From contig NZ_CP188258.1 in NCBI RefSeq assembly GCF_049994905.1, forward strand, positions 3,968,001 to 4,032,000: DNA of 64,000 bases. Direction: 5' to 3'. Below are positions 1 through 7,443 of this stretch, piece by piece. The position numbers and the translations under genes were made by a program. The stretch comes from Diaminobutyricibacter sp049994905. Lineage in GTDB: Bacteria; Actinomycetota; Actinomycetes; Actinomycetales; Microbacteriaceae. The first letter of the stretch is position 1. Every line of letters starts with the position of its first letter. The notes under the pieces are model-generated. The model saw only the letters and a list, made by a program, of their open reading frames with translations. It searched no databases and was not told where the DNA came from.

Positions 1-251
1 GTGTGCCCGTTCAAGTTGACGTCGAGCCTGTCTGCACCGATGACAAGGCCCCACGCCGGGCAGACCAGGTCGCTCTGGAGGATGACGTTGTGAACGACGG
101 TCTGACCGCAGGTGACCGCCGTCGGCGCGGCCTGCGCGGGGGCGGCGGCAAACAATCCCACGCTTACAACGAAGGCCGCCAAGAACATAGCTGAGGTCCG
201 AGGATGAGTGCGCGCTACTCCGTACACCGCTGTTCTCCATTCCGCGACCAT
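1..251 (-). CDS. Secreted right-handed beta-helix protein, N-terminal part
   Basis: Only the N-terminus is inside the window; the gene runs off the left edge. Reading leftwards from ATG 251 gives an arginine-containing n-region, a hydrophobic core and an APAQA cleavage site, so the product is exported. The mature start (CGQTVVHNVILQSDLVC, then ADRLDVNLNGHT) is the pattern typical of the first rungs of parallel beta-helix proteins with CxxT and DLNGHT-like repeats. ATG 188 is an alternative start, but it would leave the signal peptide without basic residues, so I prefer 251. Neither start has a convincing ribosome-binding site. It is divergent from the LuxR gene. Function unknown; adhesin-like or carbohydrate-binding roles are possible. 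Confidence 0.6.
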   Translation of the reverse strand, partial: MVAEWRTAVYGVARTHPRTSAMFLAAFVVSVGLFAAAPAQAAPTAVTCGQTVVHNVILQSDLVCPAWGLVIGADRLDVNLNGH

Positions 252-304
252 CACATCACAGTCGCCGTTCGACGCGACGCTATTCCTGGCGCGGGTTCCG
301 GTCG

Positions 305-321
305 ATACGCAATATGCGTAT
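305..321. promoter_or_regulatory. Palindromic operator, ATACGCA-N3-TGCGTAT
   Basis: A perfect inverted repeat with 7-bp arms and a 3-bp centre lies in the 226-bp region between the divergent beta-helix and LuxR genes. A second copy with 6-bp arms and the same 3-bp spacing is at 1304-1318, before the next gene. Two matching palindromes around one regulator gene suggest they are its own operators; that is inference. Confidence 0.6.
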
Positions 322-477
322 GCGGGTCCGGCTCACGGCATCCGGTTCAGAAGCATCAGCAAAAGCGGCCGGCCTGCGAACCAGAGAAGGACTCACCCTC
401 GGCCGCCCACCGAAGGTGTTGCGCTTGCCGAGAGAGCCGAGGAGGCTTGTCGGGTCATTCGTGGAGGGGACGTAACC

Positions 478-1281
478 ATGATTCGGGCTACGAGAGCGAC
501 GGAAGCGGTGACCGAAGTCGCTTACGCGGCGTTCTCCGCCCCGTTCGGAACCGACGGCATACCGTTGGTCCTCGCTGTCGCGCAGGAGGTAGTCGGTGCC
601 GACATCGCCGGTTTCTACGTCCACGAACGGCATGGTTGGACGGCACCGGTATACATCACACCAGGATCCGCATGGCAGCTTTTGCCGTTCGAGCGGCTAC
701 CAACGCGCCAAGCGGCAGCAGGACATCCGGGCATTCGTCACCTCGTCGCGGACGAACCCGACGACCCGTTCAGCGTGACCGACCTTGTCACCGAACGGAC
801 GTGGCTGGAATGCGAGATGGCACGAACGATGCGCCCATTCTGGGGCCGCCAGTACCACTTCGCGATCCCCGTCCCGCCCGGCGTCGCCCCTGACGGGGAA
901 GTGGACGCGTGGGTGTTCGGCCGAAGCAGCGCACGCTTGTCTGCGGCGGATCGGGAAGTATGTGATGCGATCGCACCCGTTCTGACCGCGTTCGCCAGAC
1001 ACAGGACGGCGTTGAACCGGCTCGACATGCAGTCCGGTTGGGATCTGCTCACCCAACGCGAGACCCTCGTACTCAAACTTCAAGCCGAAGGTGTCGGAGC
1101 TCGAGGGATCGGTGCCCGGCTCGGAATGTCGCCCCGCACCGCGCAGAAACACGCAGAACACATCTACCAGAAGCTCGGGGTCCATAACCGGCGCGATGCC
1201 GTCGAAGCGTGCGAGCTTCTTGGAGCCGCCCAGCACGCCGCGGACCGCTGGCCGAACAATAAGAACGAAGCTCCTCGGTGA
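478..1281 (+). CDS. LuxR-family transcriptional regulator
   Basis: A 267-residue DNA-binding regulator. The C-terminal 60 residues form a LuxR/NarL helix-turn-helix: LTQRETLVLKLQAEG, then GIGARLGMSPRTAQKHAEHI and YQKLGVHNRRDAV, with the recognition helix at about residues 220-240. The N-terminal 190 residues resemble a GAF-like sensory fold but lack a motif I can name. There is no receiver aspartate pocket, so it is not a response regulator. ATG 478 follows GGAGGGG at good spacing; the frame is open further upstream, but that stretch reads as non-coding. Palindromes of the same type flank the gene at 305-321 and 1304-1318, suggesting self-regulation and control of the following gene. The ligand is unknown. 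Confidence 0.8.
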   Translation: MIRATRATEAVTEVAYAAFSAPFGTDGIPLVLAVAQEVVGADIAGFYVHERHGWTAPVYITPGSAWQLLPFERLPTRQAAAGHPGIRHLVADEPDDPFSVTDLVTERTWLECEMARTMRPFWGRQYHFAIPVPPGVAPDGEVDAWVFGRSSARLSAADREVCDAIAPVLTAFARHRTALNRLDMQSGWDLLTQRETLVLKLQAEGVGARGIGARLGMSPRTAQKHAEHIYQKLGVHNRRDAVEACELLGAAQHAADRWPNNKNEAPR

Positions 1282-1303
1282 GTTACGGTCCGGAGCGGCG
1301 AAG

Positions 1304-1318
1304 TACGCATACTGCGTA
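1304..1318. promoter_or_regulatory. Second copy of the palindromic operator, TACGCA-N3-TGCGTA
   Basis: It has the same arms and spacing as 305-321 and sits 36 bp before the start codon of the TolB-like gene, just after the LuxR stop codon. Position and symmetry suggest it controls the propeller gene separately from readthrough of the LuxR gene. Confidence 0.6.
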
Positions 1319-1354
1319 TTGACAGCAAACCTGTGTCGCGGGAACCTCGCAACC

Positions 1355-2353
1355 ATGAGGAACCCACTTCGCATTCTCGCACTGTCGACAATCGCGGCAG
1401 TGCTCGTCGTGACTGCGATTGCCGAACCAGCTAACGCGACCGGAGAACATCACCAATCGCGTGACCGGATCGCATACACAACGTCGATCCCGGGCGGCGG
1501 AGCCCACGTCGTCGTAGCCAACCCTGACGGGACCGGCACGGTCCAGCTGCAGCTGCCGCAGGTTCTCGAGGATTTCGGTCGACCGGTTTGGTCACACGAC
1601 GCAAGCAAACTCCTTCTCAGCAACATTCTCCGCGCCGACAGCACAGGCAACCTGCTCCCGTTCCGTCCAGCGACAGTCTCCCCTGACGGGCGCCACTTCA
1701 GGCTCTTCGCACTGCCAGCCCAACCGCCAGACATGTACTGCAGCGCGTGGACTCCCGACGATTCTCGATTCGTCTGCGCGGTAGGCGGGGACACACCAGG
1801 AATCTTCACTTTCCGTGCAACCGACGGCGGAGACCCGCTCCGGCTGACCACCAACCCGTTCGCCAACCCCGACACCCCGGTCGGATACTCACCTGACGGC
1901 AACAGGTTCGCGTTCCTTCGCACGAAACCTACGAATGTTCCCGACACCACCGCAGTGGCACTCTTTATCGCACGGCGTGACGGCTCCCACCCGACCCAGG
2001 TCACTCCCTACGGAGTCCTGATGCCGGATGTGATCCAATCGGCCGCCTGGTCACCTGACGGCAGGTCTCTCCTGTCATCGACGACGGATGGGCACCTCGT
2101 TCGCATCAATGCTCACAGTTACGGAATTAGCCAAATCCGGCTCGACGTACCAGAGCCCTATTTTGCTTCCGTCCCGTCACCGTCCCCCGACGGCCGCAGC
2201 ATCGTCTTTTCGCTCAGCCACGGCGCTGGACCCCGCGCGGCCGACATCCTCACTGCACGAGCGGACGGCTCACACGTCAACTACGTGACGACGACCGATG
2301 ACGTCGCCGAATGGTACCCGGAGTGGGCCAACACCTCAGCCGACCTCAGGTAG
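1355..2353 (+). CDS. Secreted TolB-like beta-propeller protein
   Basis: A 332-residue exported protein. The first 28 residues are a signal peptide (MRNPLRIL, hydrophobic core, AEPANA cut site). The mature chain carries at least five WD40-like (PD40) repeats, each ending in a SPDG-type turn: TVSPDGRHF, AWTPDDSRF, GYSPDGNRF, AWSPDGRSL and SPSPDGRSI. Proteins of this shape act as periplasmic or surface scaffolds; no catalytic residues are evident. The frame is open upstream, but only from ATG 1355 does a signal peptide appear. The gene follows the LuxR regulator by 73 bp with a shared-type operator between, so it is probably a target of that regulator. Confidence 0.75.
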   Translation: MRNPLRILALSTIAAVLVVTAIAEPANATGEHHQSRDRIAYTTSIPGGGAHVVVANPDGTGTVQLQLPQVLEDFGRPVWSHDASKLLLSNILRADSTGNLLPFRPATVSPDGRHFRLFALPAQPPDMYCSAWTPDDSRFVCAVGGDTPGIFTFRATDGGDPLRLTTNPFANPDTPVGYSPDGNRFAFLRTKPTNVPDTTAVALFIARRDGSHPTQVTPYGVLMPDVIQSAAWSPDGRSLLSSTTDGHLVRINAHSYGISQIRLDVPEPYFASVPSPSPDGRSIVFSLSHGAGPRAADILTARADGSHVNYVTTTDDVAEWYPEWANTSADLR

Positions 2354-2518
2354 CTTGGAGCGGCCGTAGCGAGCGGCTCATGGTCGGGACGCTCCTACGA
2401 AGGTTGCGGCGGCGGGTTCCGGCCGCGCCCACCGACCCTTTGACGGGCCGGGAGGGAATGCGGCTACCGCCGGGACTCCACGAGGCCGGGTCGATGCGGT
2501 GGAGGCAGGGTCGTTTGA

Positions 2519-3916
2519 TCAGCCGTGGTACGGACAGCCGTTGTCTCCGACTCGCCTACGGCAACGCCCCGCGGCGCCAGAGCGCTGCTTCCCGCACCGG
2601 CCCGCCAAGTCGGTGGCGGGCATGTGAAGCTGCAGGGCGCGACGACCCACATTGGCGGGCGACGGGCTTCCCGGCGAGAAGCTGCTCGGGAGGCCGTCGG
2701 TGATCTCTGGTCTGAGCATCGCGCCAAGAAACAGTCGACGCTCCCTGCTGGTCATCCGGGCTTCGTCGGCGGCGTCATGCTGGCCGTCGTTGACGGCGGA
2801 TACGACCTGGTCCAGGATCTCGCGCGCTTCCCGTTCCGACAGGTCGTACGAGGCACGGTGGCTCAACAGCGCTGCAAGGTTGAACCGTCGGTCGCCGTCG
2901 CTGCCGATCCAGGTCTGCGTTTGCGATGACCCGGAGCCCATGAACGGGGAAAGGTCGTAGGCGGGGGTGAACTCGAGCGACGTCCCGTCCCAGAAGGCGG
3001 ACGTGTTTCTGAGGTGGTCGTCATCGGCGCGGACAGCCATCACGAACGCGAGCCGTCGGAACATCTCCGGTCCGACCGATTTGGGATCCGTGGCCCGGCC
3101 ACGCATCCGTTCGACCAGCGCCGGGTACGAGCCGACCCTTGTCAAAGAGTCGGCCACCGTGTATCCGGATACGACCTGGCGGCGGGCGCCGCCTGGGGTT
3201 CGGTCGAACCGCTCGGTGAGGAGGATGTCACCGTGAGCGCCCATCGTGACCAGTCGGTGTTCGGGAACTGAAATGCCTGCCCGTCTGGCGAGGGTGATCG
3301 CCGCCGCTTCCGCCTTGATCAGCGGCTCCGTGTCGGTCCGGACAGTGAACTTCGCGAGCCACCTTCGTCCATCGGATTCGACGAATGCTTTGGGCTGGGC
3401 GCCACCGGGGGTGGTCATGCTGTTGCGAACCGCCTGGCGTAGCTCGCCAGTGAGGTCGCCGTCATCTTGGACCCGGGCTGCACCGTCCGCCAAGATTTCC
3501 AAGCTGGCATCCCCGGTGCGGGGAGCATAACGGCCGGAGGCAGGTTGAAAGTCGAGCGCGCCGACACGGTCCGACCCGGACGAGAGCATCACGCGAAGAT
3601 CCGGAACGCGGGTCTCGGAGTCAAAGCCAAGGGTGTGCTGGATGACCCTCTGGCCCCACGAGTCAGGCATGGCGTCACGGACCGTCAGCGGCATGCCCCA
3701 GGTCGGGCGCGGAGGGTGAACCTCGCCGCCAAGATCGAGGTCGGGCCCGATGGCGATAGCGTCGGGCCGGGCGAGGTAGGAGTCCCCGTACTGGAAGGTG
3801 AGACCACGGCTGTCCCGTGATTGCGCGACGACACCCGCGACTACGGGATCCACCGAGTGTGGCAGAAACACCCAAACGAAGGCGCGGTTCGGTTCAGAAG
3901 TCCGTGGAGACACCAT
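2519..3916 (-). CDS. hipA: HipA-like serine/threonine kinase toxin
   Basis: A 465-residue HipA-family kinase, the toxin of a type II toxin-antitoxin pair; the E. coli member phosphorylates glutamyl-tRNA synthetase. Visible motifs are the N-terminal DAMPDSWGQRV signature (about 81-91), the glycine-rich GGAQPKA loop (171-177), the catalytic DDDHLRN (298-304, Asp299 probable base) and the metal-binding AYDLSPF (319-325). HipA is usually about 410-440 residues. The last 50 residues (after PEITDGLPSSF) are Arg/Gly/Cys-rich and unlike the family, so the 3' end may be extended by a frameshift or by loss of the original stop. The start overlaps the end of the upstream hipB gene by 23 bp, as usual for this pair. 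Confidence 0.88.
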   Translation of the reverse strand: MVSPRTSEPNRAFVWVFLPHSVDPVVAGVVAQSRDSRGLTFQYGDSYLARPDAIAIGPDLDLGGEVHPPRPTWGMPLTVRDAMPDSWGQRVIQHTLGFDSETRVPDLRVMLSSGSDRVGALDFQPASGRYAPRTGDASLEILADGAARVQDDGDLTGELRQAVRNSMTTPGGAQPKAFVESDGRRWLAKFTVRTDTEPLIKAEAAAITLARRAGISVPEHRLVTMGAHGDILLTERFDRTPGGARRQVVSGYTVADSLTRVGSYPALVERMRGRATDPKSVGPEMFRRLAFVMAVRADDDHLRNTSAFWDGTSLEFTPAYDLSPFMGSGSSQTQTWIGSDGDRRFNLAALLSHRASYDLSEREAREILDQVVSAVNDGQHDAADEARMTSRERRLFLGAMLRPEITDGLPSSFSPGSPSPANVGRRALQLHMPATDLAGRCGKQRSGAAGRCRRRVGDNGCPYHG

Positions 3917-4235
3917 GCTCCTTCCGGTTCCGCACGTTCGACGGGATCAGCGTGAGGGCTTGCTCCATTGACGCGCGAACGCGCGACAATGTGCGTGGGT
4001 CTGTGATGTCGAAGAGGGGGACTCCGGCGACCGCGGCGACGTTCAGAGCGTTGCCGATCGAGACACTAGGGCTCCCGTTCTCGACTTGAAGAACAGTGCG
4101 CTCGGATACGCCGGACCGCTCACCGAGCTGCTCAGCTGTCCAGCCCTGAGCATGCCGAGCTACCCGGACCTGGACACCCAAGATGCGCGCAGCGTCAGAA
4201 GCCTGGTCTACGAGCGCGATAGTGCGTCGAGTCAC
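3894..4235 (-). CDS. hipB: HipB-like Xre-family antitoxin
   Basis: A 113-residue protein with a central Xre helix-turn-helix (about residues 18-75: VRVARHAQGWTAEQLGERSG, then VSERTVLQVENGSPSVSIG). In the family it binds HipA and represses the shared promoter. The GTG start at 4235 is preceded by a strong AAGGAGG six bases away. It is the first gene of the hipBA operon, and an imperfect palindrome upstream (4256-4274) is a good operator candidate. The C-terminal tail, which overlaps hipA, ends in charged residues without a recognisable motif. Confidence 0.88.
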   Translation of the reverse strand: MTRRTIALVDQASDAARILGVQVRVARHAQGWTAEQLGERSGVSERTVLQVENGSPSVSIGNALNVAAVAGVPLFDITDPRTLSRVRASMEQALTLIPSNVRNRKEHGVSTDF

Positions 4236-4255
4236 GCGAAACCTCCTTACTTTGC

Positions 4256-4274
4256 GGCTAGAGTGCTCTCAGCC
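4256..4274. promoter_or_regulatory. Candidate HipB operator
   Basis: On the minus strand, GGCTGAGAG-CA-CTCTAGCC is a near-perfect inverted repeat with one extra base in the left arm. It lies 21 bp upstream of the hipB start and next to a TATAGG that could serve as a -10 hexamer. Autorepression of hipBA is standard for the family; the exact site is inference. Confidence 0.45.
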
Positions 4275-4482
4275 TATAACTAACGCCGTATTGAGGGCAA
4301 CGATCGCATCGACACAGATATTCCAAGGATTCGGGTGTGCCGGCGCCGTACCGGAAGCAGTTCGGCCATCCCCGTGCCCCCTAAAATCCTTCCGATGGAA
4401 CCCTTTTGCGAGCTGCGGACATTAGTGGATGTGGGCAATCGAACAACGGTGTCCGGCTCAAGACTCGACTTCGGGGGATCAC

Positions 4483-4929
4483 ATGGAACGACGCAAGTAC
4501 AACACCGGATTCGCGTTGCTGGGCGCTGGGGCGCTCCTCCTCGCCGCAGCGCTCTCCGGATGCTCGGCTGCAGCCGCCGGGGACCCACCTGCATCCGCGC
4601 CGACGCCGACTGTGACTGTCACGATGACGGCGACCCCCGCTCCGTCCACGCCGTCACCCGACGACCCGATCGACGCGGCAACCGCATGGGCCGCGTGCGC
4701 CGTTCTCGGCCAGGCCGAATACATCAACCAGACACCAGGCTCGACGCTTCGCCCCTACGACCCAAAACAGCCGCCCACGAAGAACGCCGACGGATCCTGG
4801 AGCGTCACCGTTTCCATGGCGCCGCCACCAGGAACCCACGACGGCTTCGCAAGCATCGTCGCGTTGTGCGACATCAAGGGCACGCTCGGAGCTCCCACGC
4901 TCATCCGCTGGACCCTCAAAGATATCTAG
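4483..4929 (+). CDS. Small lipoprotein of unknown function
   Basis: A 148-residue protein with a clear lipoprotein signal: basic MERRKYN, a hydrophobic stretch and the lipobox LSGC at residues 28-31. It is followed by a Pro/Thr/Ala-rich linker and a compact C-terminal domain with Cys residues at AACAVLGQAEY and VALCDIKG that may pair. ATG 4483 is preceded by GGGGGA and gives a compact signal peptide. The frame is open 54 bases further upstream, but that adds non-signal residues. It is convergent with the membrane protein at 4949. No known family recognised. Confidence 0.7.
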   Translation: MERRKYNTGFALLGAGALLLAAALSGCSAAAAGDPPASAPTPTVTVTMTATPAPSTPSPDDPIDAATAWAACAVLGQAEYINQTPGSTLRPYDPKQPPTKNADGSWSVTVSMAPPPGTHDGFASIVALCDIKGTLGAPTLIRWTLKDI

Positions 4930-4948
4930 CCACCGGCCGGCCTCGGGA

Positions 4949-5515
4949 TCAGTTCATGAGCGATCTCGAGGTGGGGTCGACGACCACGTTCAAGCCCATC
5001 CGGATCGTCCCCGCCGGCGTCGCGCCGTCCGATGGAATTACTCGTGCGCTCGAGTCCACCGCCACAACGCTGAACGGAAGATGGCCTGAACACCCCTGGA
5101 CCCAGGGGTGGGACGGATCGGCAGGCAAAATCAGCAGACATGCCTCGCCGGCCGTGGATCGCGTGAGGTAATACGAAGCCGTGCCGGTCTGGCCAACCAA
5201 GCGAGACGAACCATCCGCGATCAGTGCGGTGTCAAGACCAGGAACATTGGTGGGCAGAGCGTCCTCGCGATGCTGAGGTTGCGCGAGGCTAGGAATCTCG
5301 GCAGCGGCACCTGACAGTGAGCGCCGCGTGCTCCCGCTTTGAACGAGCGCGCCCACACCGAGGGCCGCGGCCATCCCAAGTACTAGACCCGCAACGAGAA
5401 AAACACCGGGCACGAACCATCTCCGCCCCGCAAAGGCGCGTCCGGCAGGAATCCACGCGCGATCGCTTGCTCTGTCCTCGGTTGGCGCCTCCTGGCGATC
5501 CAGACCCGCGCTCAT
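4949..5515 (-). CDS. Single-pass membrane protein of unknown function
   Basis: A 188-residue protein with a cytoplasmic N-terminal tail of about 35 residues, one membrane helix (VPGVFLVAGLVLGMAAALGV) and an extracytoplasmic domain of about 120 residues containing GTASYYLTRSTAGEACLLI and a second Cys at VQGCSGHL, which may form a disulfide. ATG 5515 follows GGGGGCAAG; an upstream in-frame ATG at 5551 is less likely. It is convergent with the lipoprotein gene, 19 bp away. The family is not recognised; such proteins are common in Actinobacteria. Confidence 0.65.
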   Translation of the reverse strand: MSAGLDRQEAPTEDRASDRAWIPAGRAFAGRRWFVPGVFLVAGLVLGMAAALGVGALVQSGSTRRSLSGAAAEIPSLAQPQHREDALPTNVPGLDTALIADGSSRLVGQTGTASYYLTRSTAGEACLLILPADPSHPWVQGCSGHLPFSVVAVDSSARVIPSDGATPAGTIRMGLNVVVDPTSRSLMN

Positions 5516-5587
5516 CTTGCCCCCACGCAACGGACAGCACTCATGCTGCAAGTATCCATCGATCGACCGTTACAGCCGTTCAACGCG

Positions 5588-5675
5588 CTACAGCAGATTC
5601 TTGGCGCTGGCCTCCACCCGCTGCCGTTCGTCGTCGTTGAGCATGGGGCCGTGCTGGGTGAGCAGGTCAGGACTA
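5588..5675 (-). pseudogene. Possible C-terminal gene fragment
   Basis: About 28 codons ending in a stop at 5588 read SSPDLLTQHGPMLN and then DDERQRVEASAKNLL, which looks like the helical C-terminus of a soluble protein. The frame has no plausible start before it enters the 3' end of the hydrolase gene. It could be a decayed gene or chance; I cannot name the parent. Confidence 0.25.
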
Positions 5676-6383
5676 CTCGCCGTTCGCCACAGGTACCCCC
5701 ATGACCGCATCGACGACGACCTCCGGCCGATTGAACAGGATGAAGTGGTCGGTTGCGATGTCGCGGACCTCCCCGATCGCCTCCCGCGCCCACGAACGCA
5801 TCTCGGTGCTGGTCATCTCATCGGTCTCTCCGATGAGCGCCACCGTGGGTATCGACCTCCAGGCTTCCGCCTCGACAGGGTCTGACATTGTGGTTCTCGG
5901 CACGGGCCGACGGGGGTGCTCGTCTAAGTGCCGCTGAATCGCGGCAGCGAATCTCGGACGACCATTGTCCTCCTGCCATCCATCATCGAGGACGAAACGA
6001 CCCTGCGCATCCCAGACCAAGTTTGGGATGCTGTCGAGCCAGCTGTCATCACGGGCCTCGGGGTGGAGTGGCTGCGGGACAGACGAGACGTAAACGAGCC
6101 GGAGCACGCCCTCAAGCCCGTCCGCCGCTACTCCGGCCACATCGCAACCGTACGACCATCCCACGACCACAGTCGGGCGCGGACTCGCGACGATCGCATC
6201 CCGGACAGCGATGACATCAGCGAGGAGGCCGTCGTCAGTCGAACGGTGCGACGGGAGGTCCGGAGCGACAACAGTCACACCACGCTCTTCGAGAAGGCCC
6301 CGAACCCACATCCAGTCCTCGGGAACAGCCCAAAGACCGTGCACCAGGACAGCGCTGACGGGAAGTTCCTGTCGCGAGCCCAT
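5673..6383 (-). CDS. Alpha/beta hydrolase
   Basis: A 236-residue cytoplasmic hydrolase of the alpha/beta fold. Landmarks are the oxyanion-hole LVHGLW (residues 13-18), the nucleophile elbow GWSYG (Ser about residue 76), an acidic residue in ALIGETDEM and the catalytic His in TDHFILF near the C-terminus. The substrate cannot be told; small esterases and MenH-like enzymes share this layout. No Shine-Dalgarno sequence precedes ATG 6383, but TAGCCT lies exactly six bases upstream on the minus strand, so the transcript is probably leaderless. It stands alone, divergent from the SGNH hydrolase region. Confidence 0.75.
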   Translation of the reverse strand: MGSRQELPVSAVLVHGLWAVPEDWMWVRGLLEERGVTVVAPDLPSHRSTDDGLLADVIAVRDAIVASPRPTVVVGWSYGCDVAGVAADGLEGVLRLVYVSSVPQPLHPEARDDSWLDSIPNLVWDAQGRFVLDDGWQEDNGRPRFAAAIQRHLDEHPRRPVPRTTMSDPVEAEAWRSIPTVALIGETDEMTSTEMRSWAREAIGEVRDIATDHFILFNRPEVVVDAVMGVPVANGE

Positions 6384-6505
6384 GGGGGGAGGCTAAGCCT
6401 CCGCGCTACGCAGAGTCAACGCCATCGACACCAAGAAGATCCTGCCCCGCACGCCAGGTGCACAATTTCGGCGTCCCCGACGCTGCGCCCTCGCTTGACC
6501 TAATG

Positions 6506-6520
6506 ATTACACCGTGTAAT
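6506..6520. promoter_or_regulatory. Palindromic operator ATTACACCGTGTAAT
   Basis: A perfect inverted repeat with 7-bp arms around one central base lies 33 bp before the SGNH hydrolase gene. TTGACC at 6495-6500 is a good -35 hexamer, so a protein bound here would block the promoter. The shape is typical of TetR- or MarR-type operators, but no such regulator is adjacent. Confidence 0.6.
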
Positions 6521-6553
6521 GATTGTGGTCTGTAACTAATTAGGGAGAACACG

Positions 6554-7369
6554 ATGGTCGACCCCTTGCTCGAGAAGCTCGCCCGATTCCAGCATCCTGA
6601 ACGCTCCCTCGGCTACGCCCGGGCGCTGAGCGACGAAACCCTGGCCGCGCTGTTCAGCACCGATACCGACACGTACCGCGACGCAGTTGCGCAGATCGAC
6701 GCACAGCGGGCTGAGTCGGTTCGCCGGCTCGCCTCACGCGCTGACGTGCGGGAGGCCTTGCAGCATTCACCGTTCGAGCGGGGCCAGACCATCGTCGCGA
6801 CCGGCGAGAGCACCACGGCCGATCGACTCTCCTGGTTCGAACTCATCGCTGCGCTCTTCATTGTCGAGCGACCAGAACTCGAACTGAAATTCGAGAACCT
6901 CGCCGTCGCGGGCTCGACCACGACGCAGGCGCTCGCCGGCCTGCCCGCGCTGCGTCGCGCATCCGGCGACTGGGTGTTCTGCATGCTCGGCGGGAACGAT
7001 GCTCAGCGGTTCGGCGGCGCCGCCGGCACGCGGCTGGTGAGTACAGCCGAGACGGTCCGCAACCTTCGGGCGCTCCGCGACCTGGCGCAGGCCGATGGAG
7101 CGAAGTGGGTGTGGCTGACGCCGACTCCAGTGGATGAGGAACTGATCGCGCAGTTCCGTTGGTTCCAGTTCGCCGGCATCACCTGGACCAACGCAGATGC
7201 TCGCGCGCTCGCCGATGAGCTTTCCAAGCTGGGCGGACCTGTCATCGACACATTCGATGCAGAGCCAGTGGCGGAGCCGTTCCTCGACGACGGGGTGCAC
7301 CCGAGCCTGAGCGCCCAAGAGTCCATAGCCGTTCTGGTGCTGACGGCGCTAAGCTCCGCCCTGCCCTGA
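6554..7369 (+). CDS. SGNH/GDSL-type hydrolase
   Basis: A 271-residue SGNH-superfamily esterase. The four blocks are visible: nucleophile GESTTA (about residues 80-85, Ser in GES instead of the usual GDS), the block II glycine in VAGSTTT, block III GGNDA with the oxyanion Asn, and block V DGVHPS with catalytic Asp and His near the C-terminus. No signal peptide, so it acts in the cytoplasm. The start is supported by AGGGAGAA eight bases upstream. A strong palindrome overlaps the promoter, so expression is probably repressed until a ligand appears. The substrate is unknown; acyl esters or acetylated sugars are typical. Confidence 0.8.
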   Translation: MVDPLLEKLARFQHPERSLGYARALSDETLAALFSTDTDTYRDAVAQIDAQRAESVRRLASRADVREALQHSPFERGQTIVATGESTTADRLSWFELIAALFIVERPELELKFENLAVAGSTTTQALAGLPALRRASGDWVFCMLGGNDAQRFGGAAGTRLVSTAETVRNLRALRDLAQADGAKWVWLTPTPVDEELIAQFRWFQFAGITWTNADARALADELSKLGGPVIDTFDAEPVAEPFLDDGVHPSLSAQESIAVLVLTALSSALP

Positions 7370-7443
7370 GCGCACGCCGCATCGAGTCCCCCGACCGCAT
7401 CTACGGGCTCGGACAGTCGACGGCGACATGGCGCCGCTCGCGA

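Noticed and set aside
2354..2518. Extension of the propeller or HipA genes, or a small gene, in the convergent gap
   Set aside because: Open frames here are low-complexity Arg/Gly-rich chains without ribosome-binding sites.
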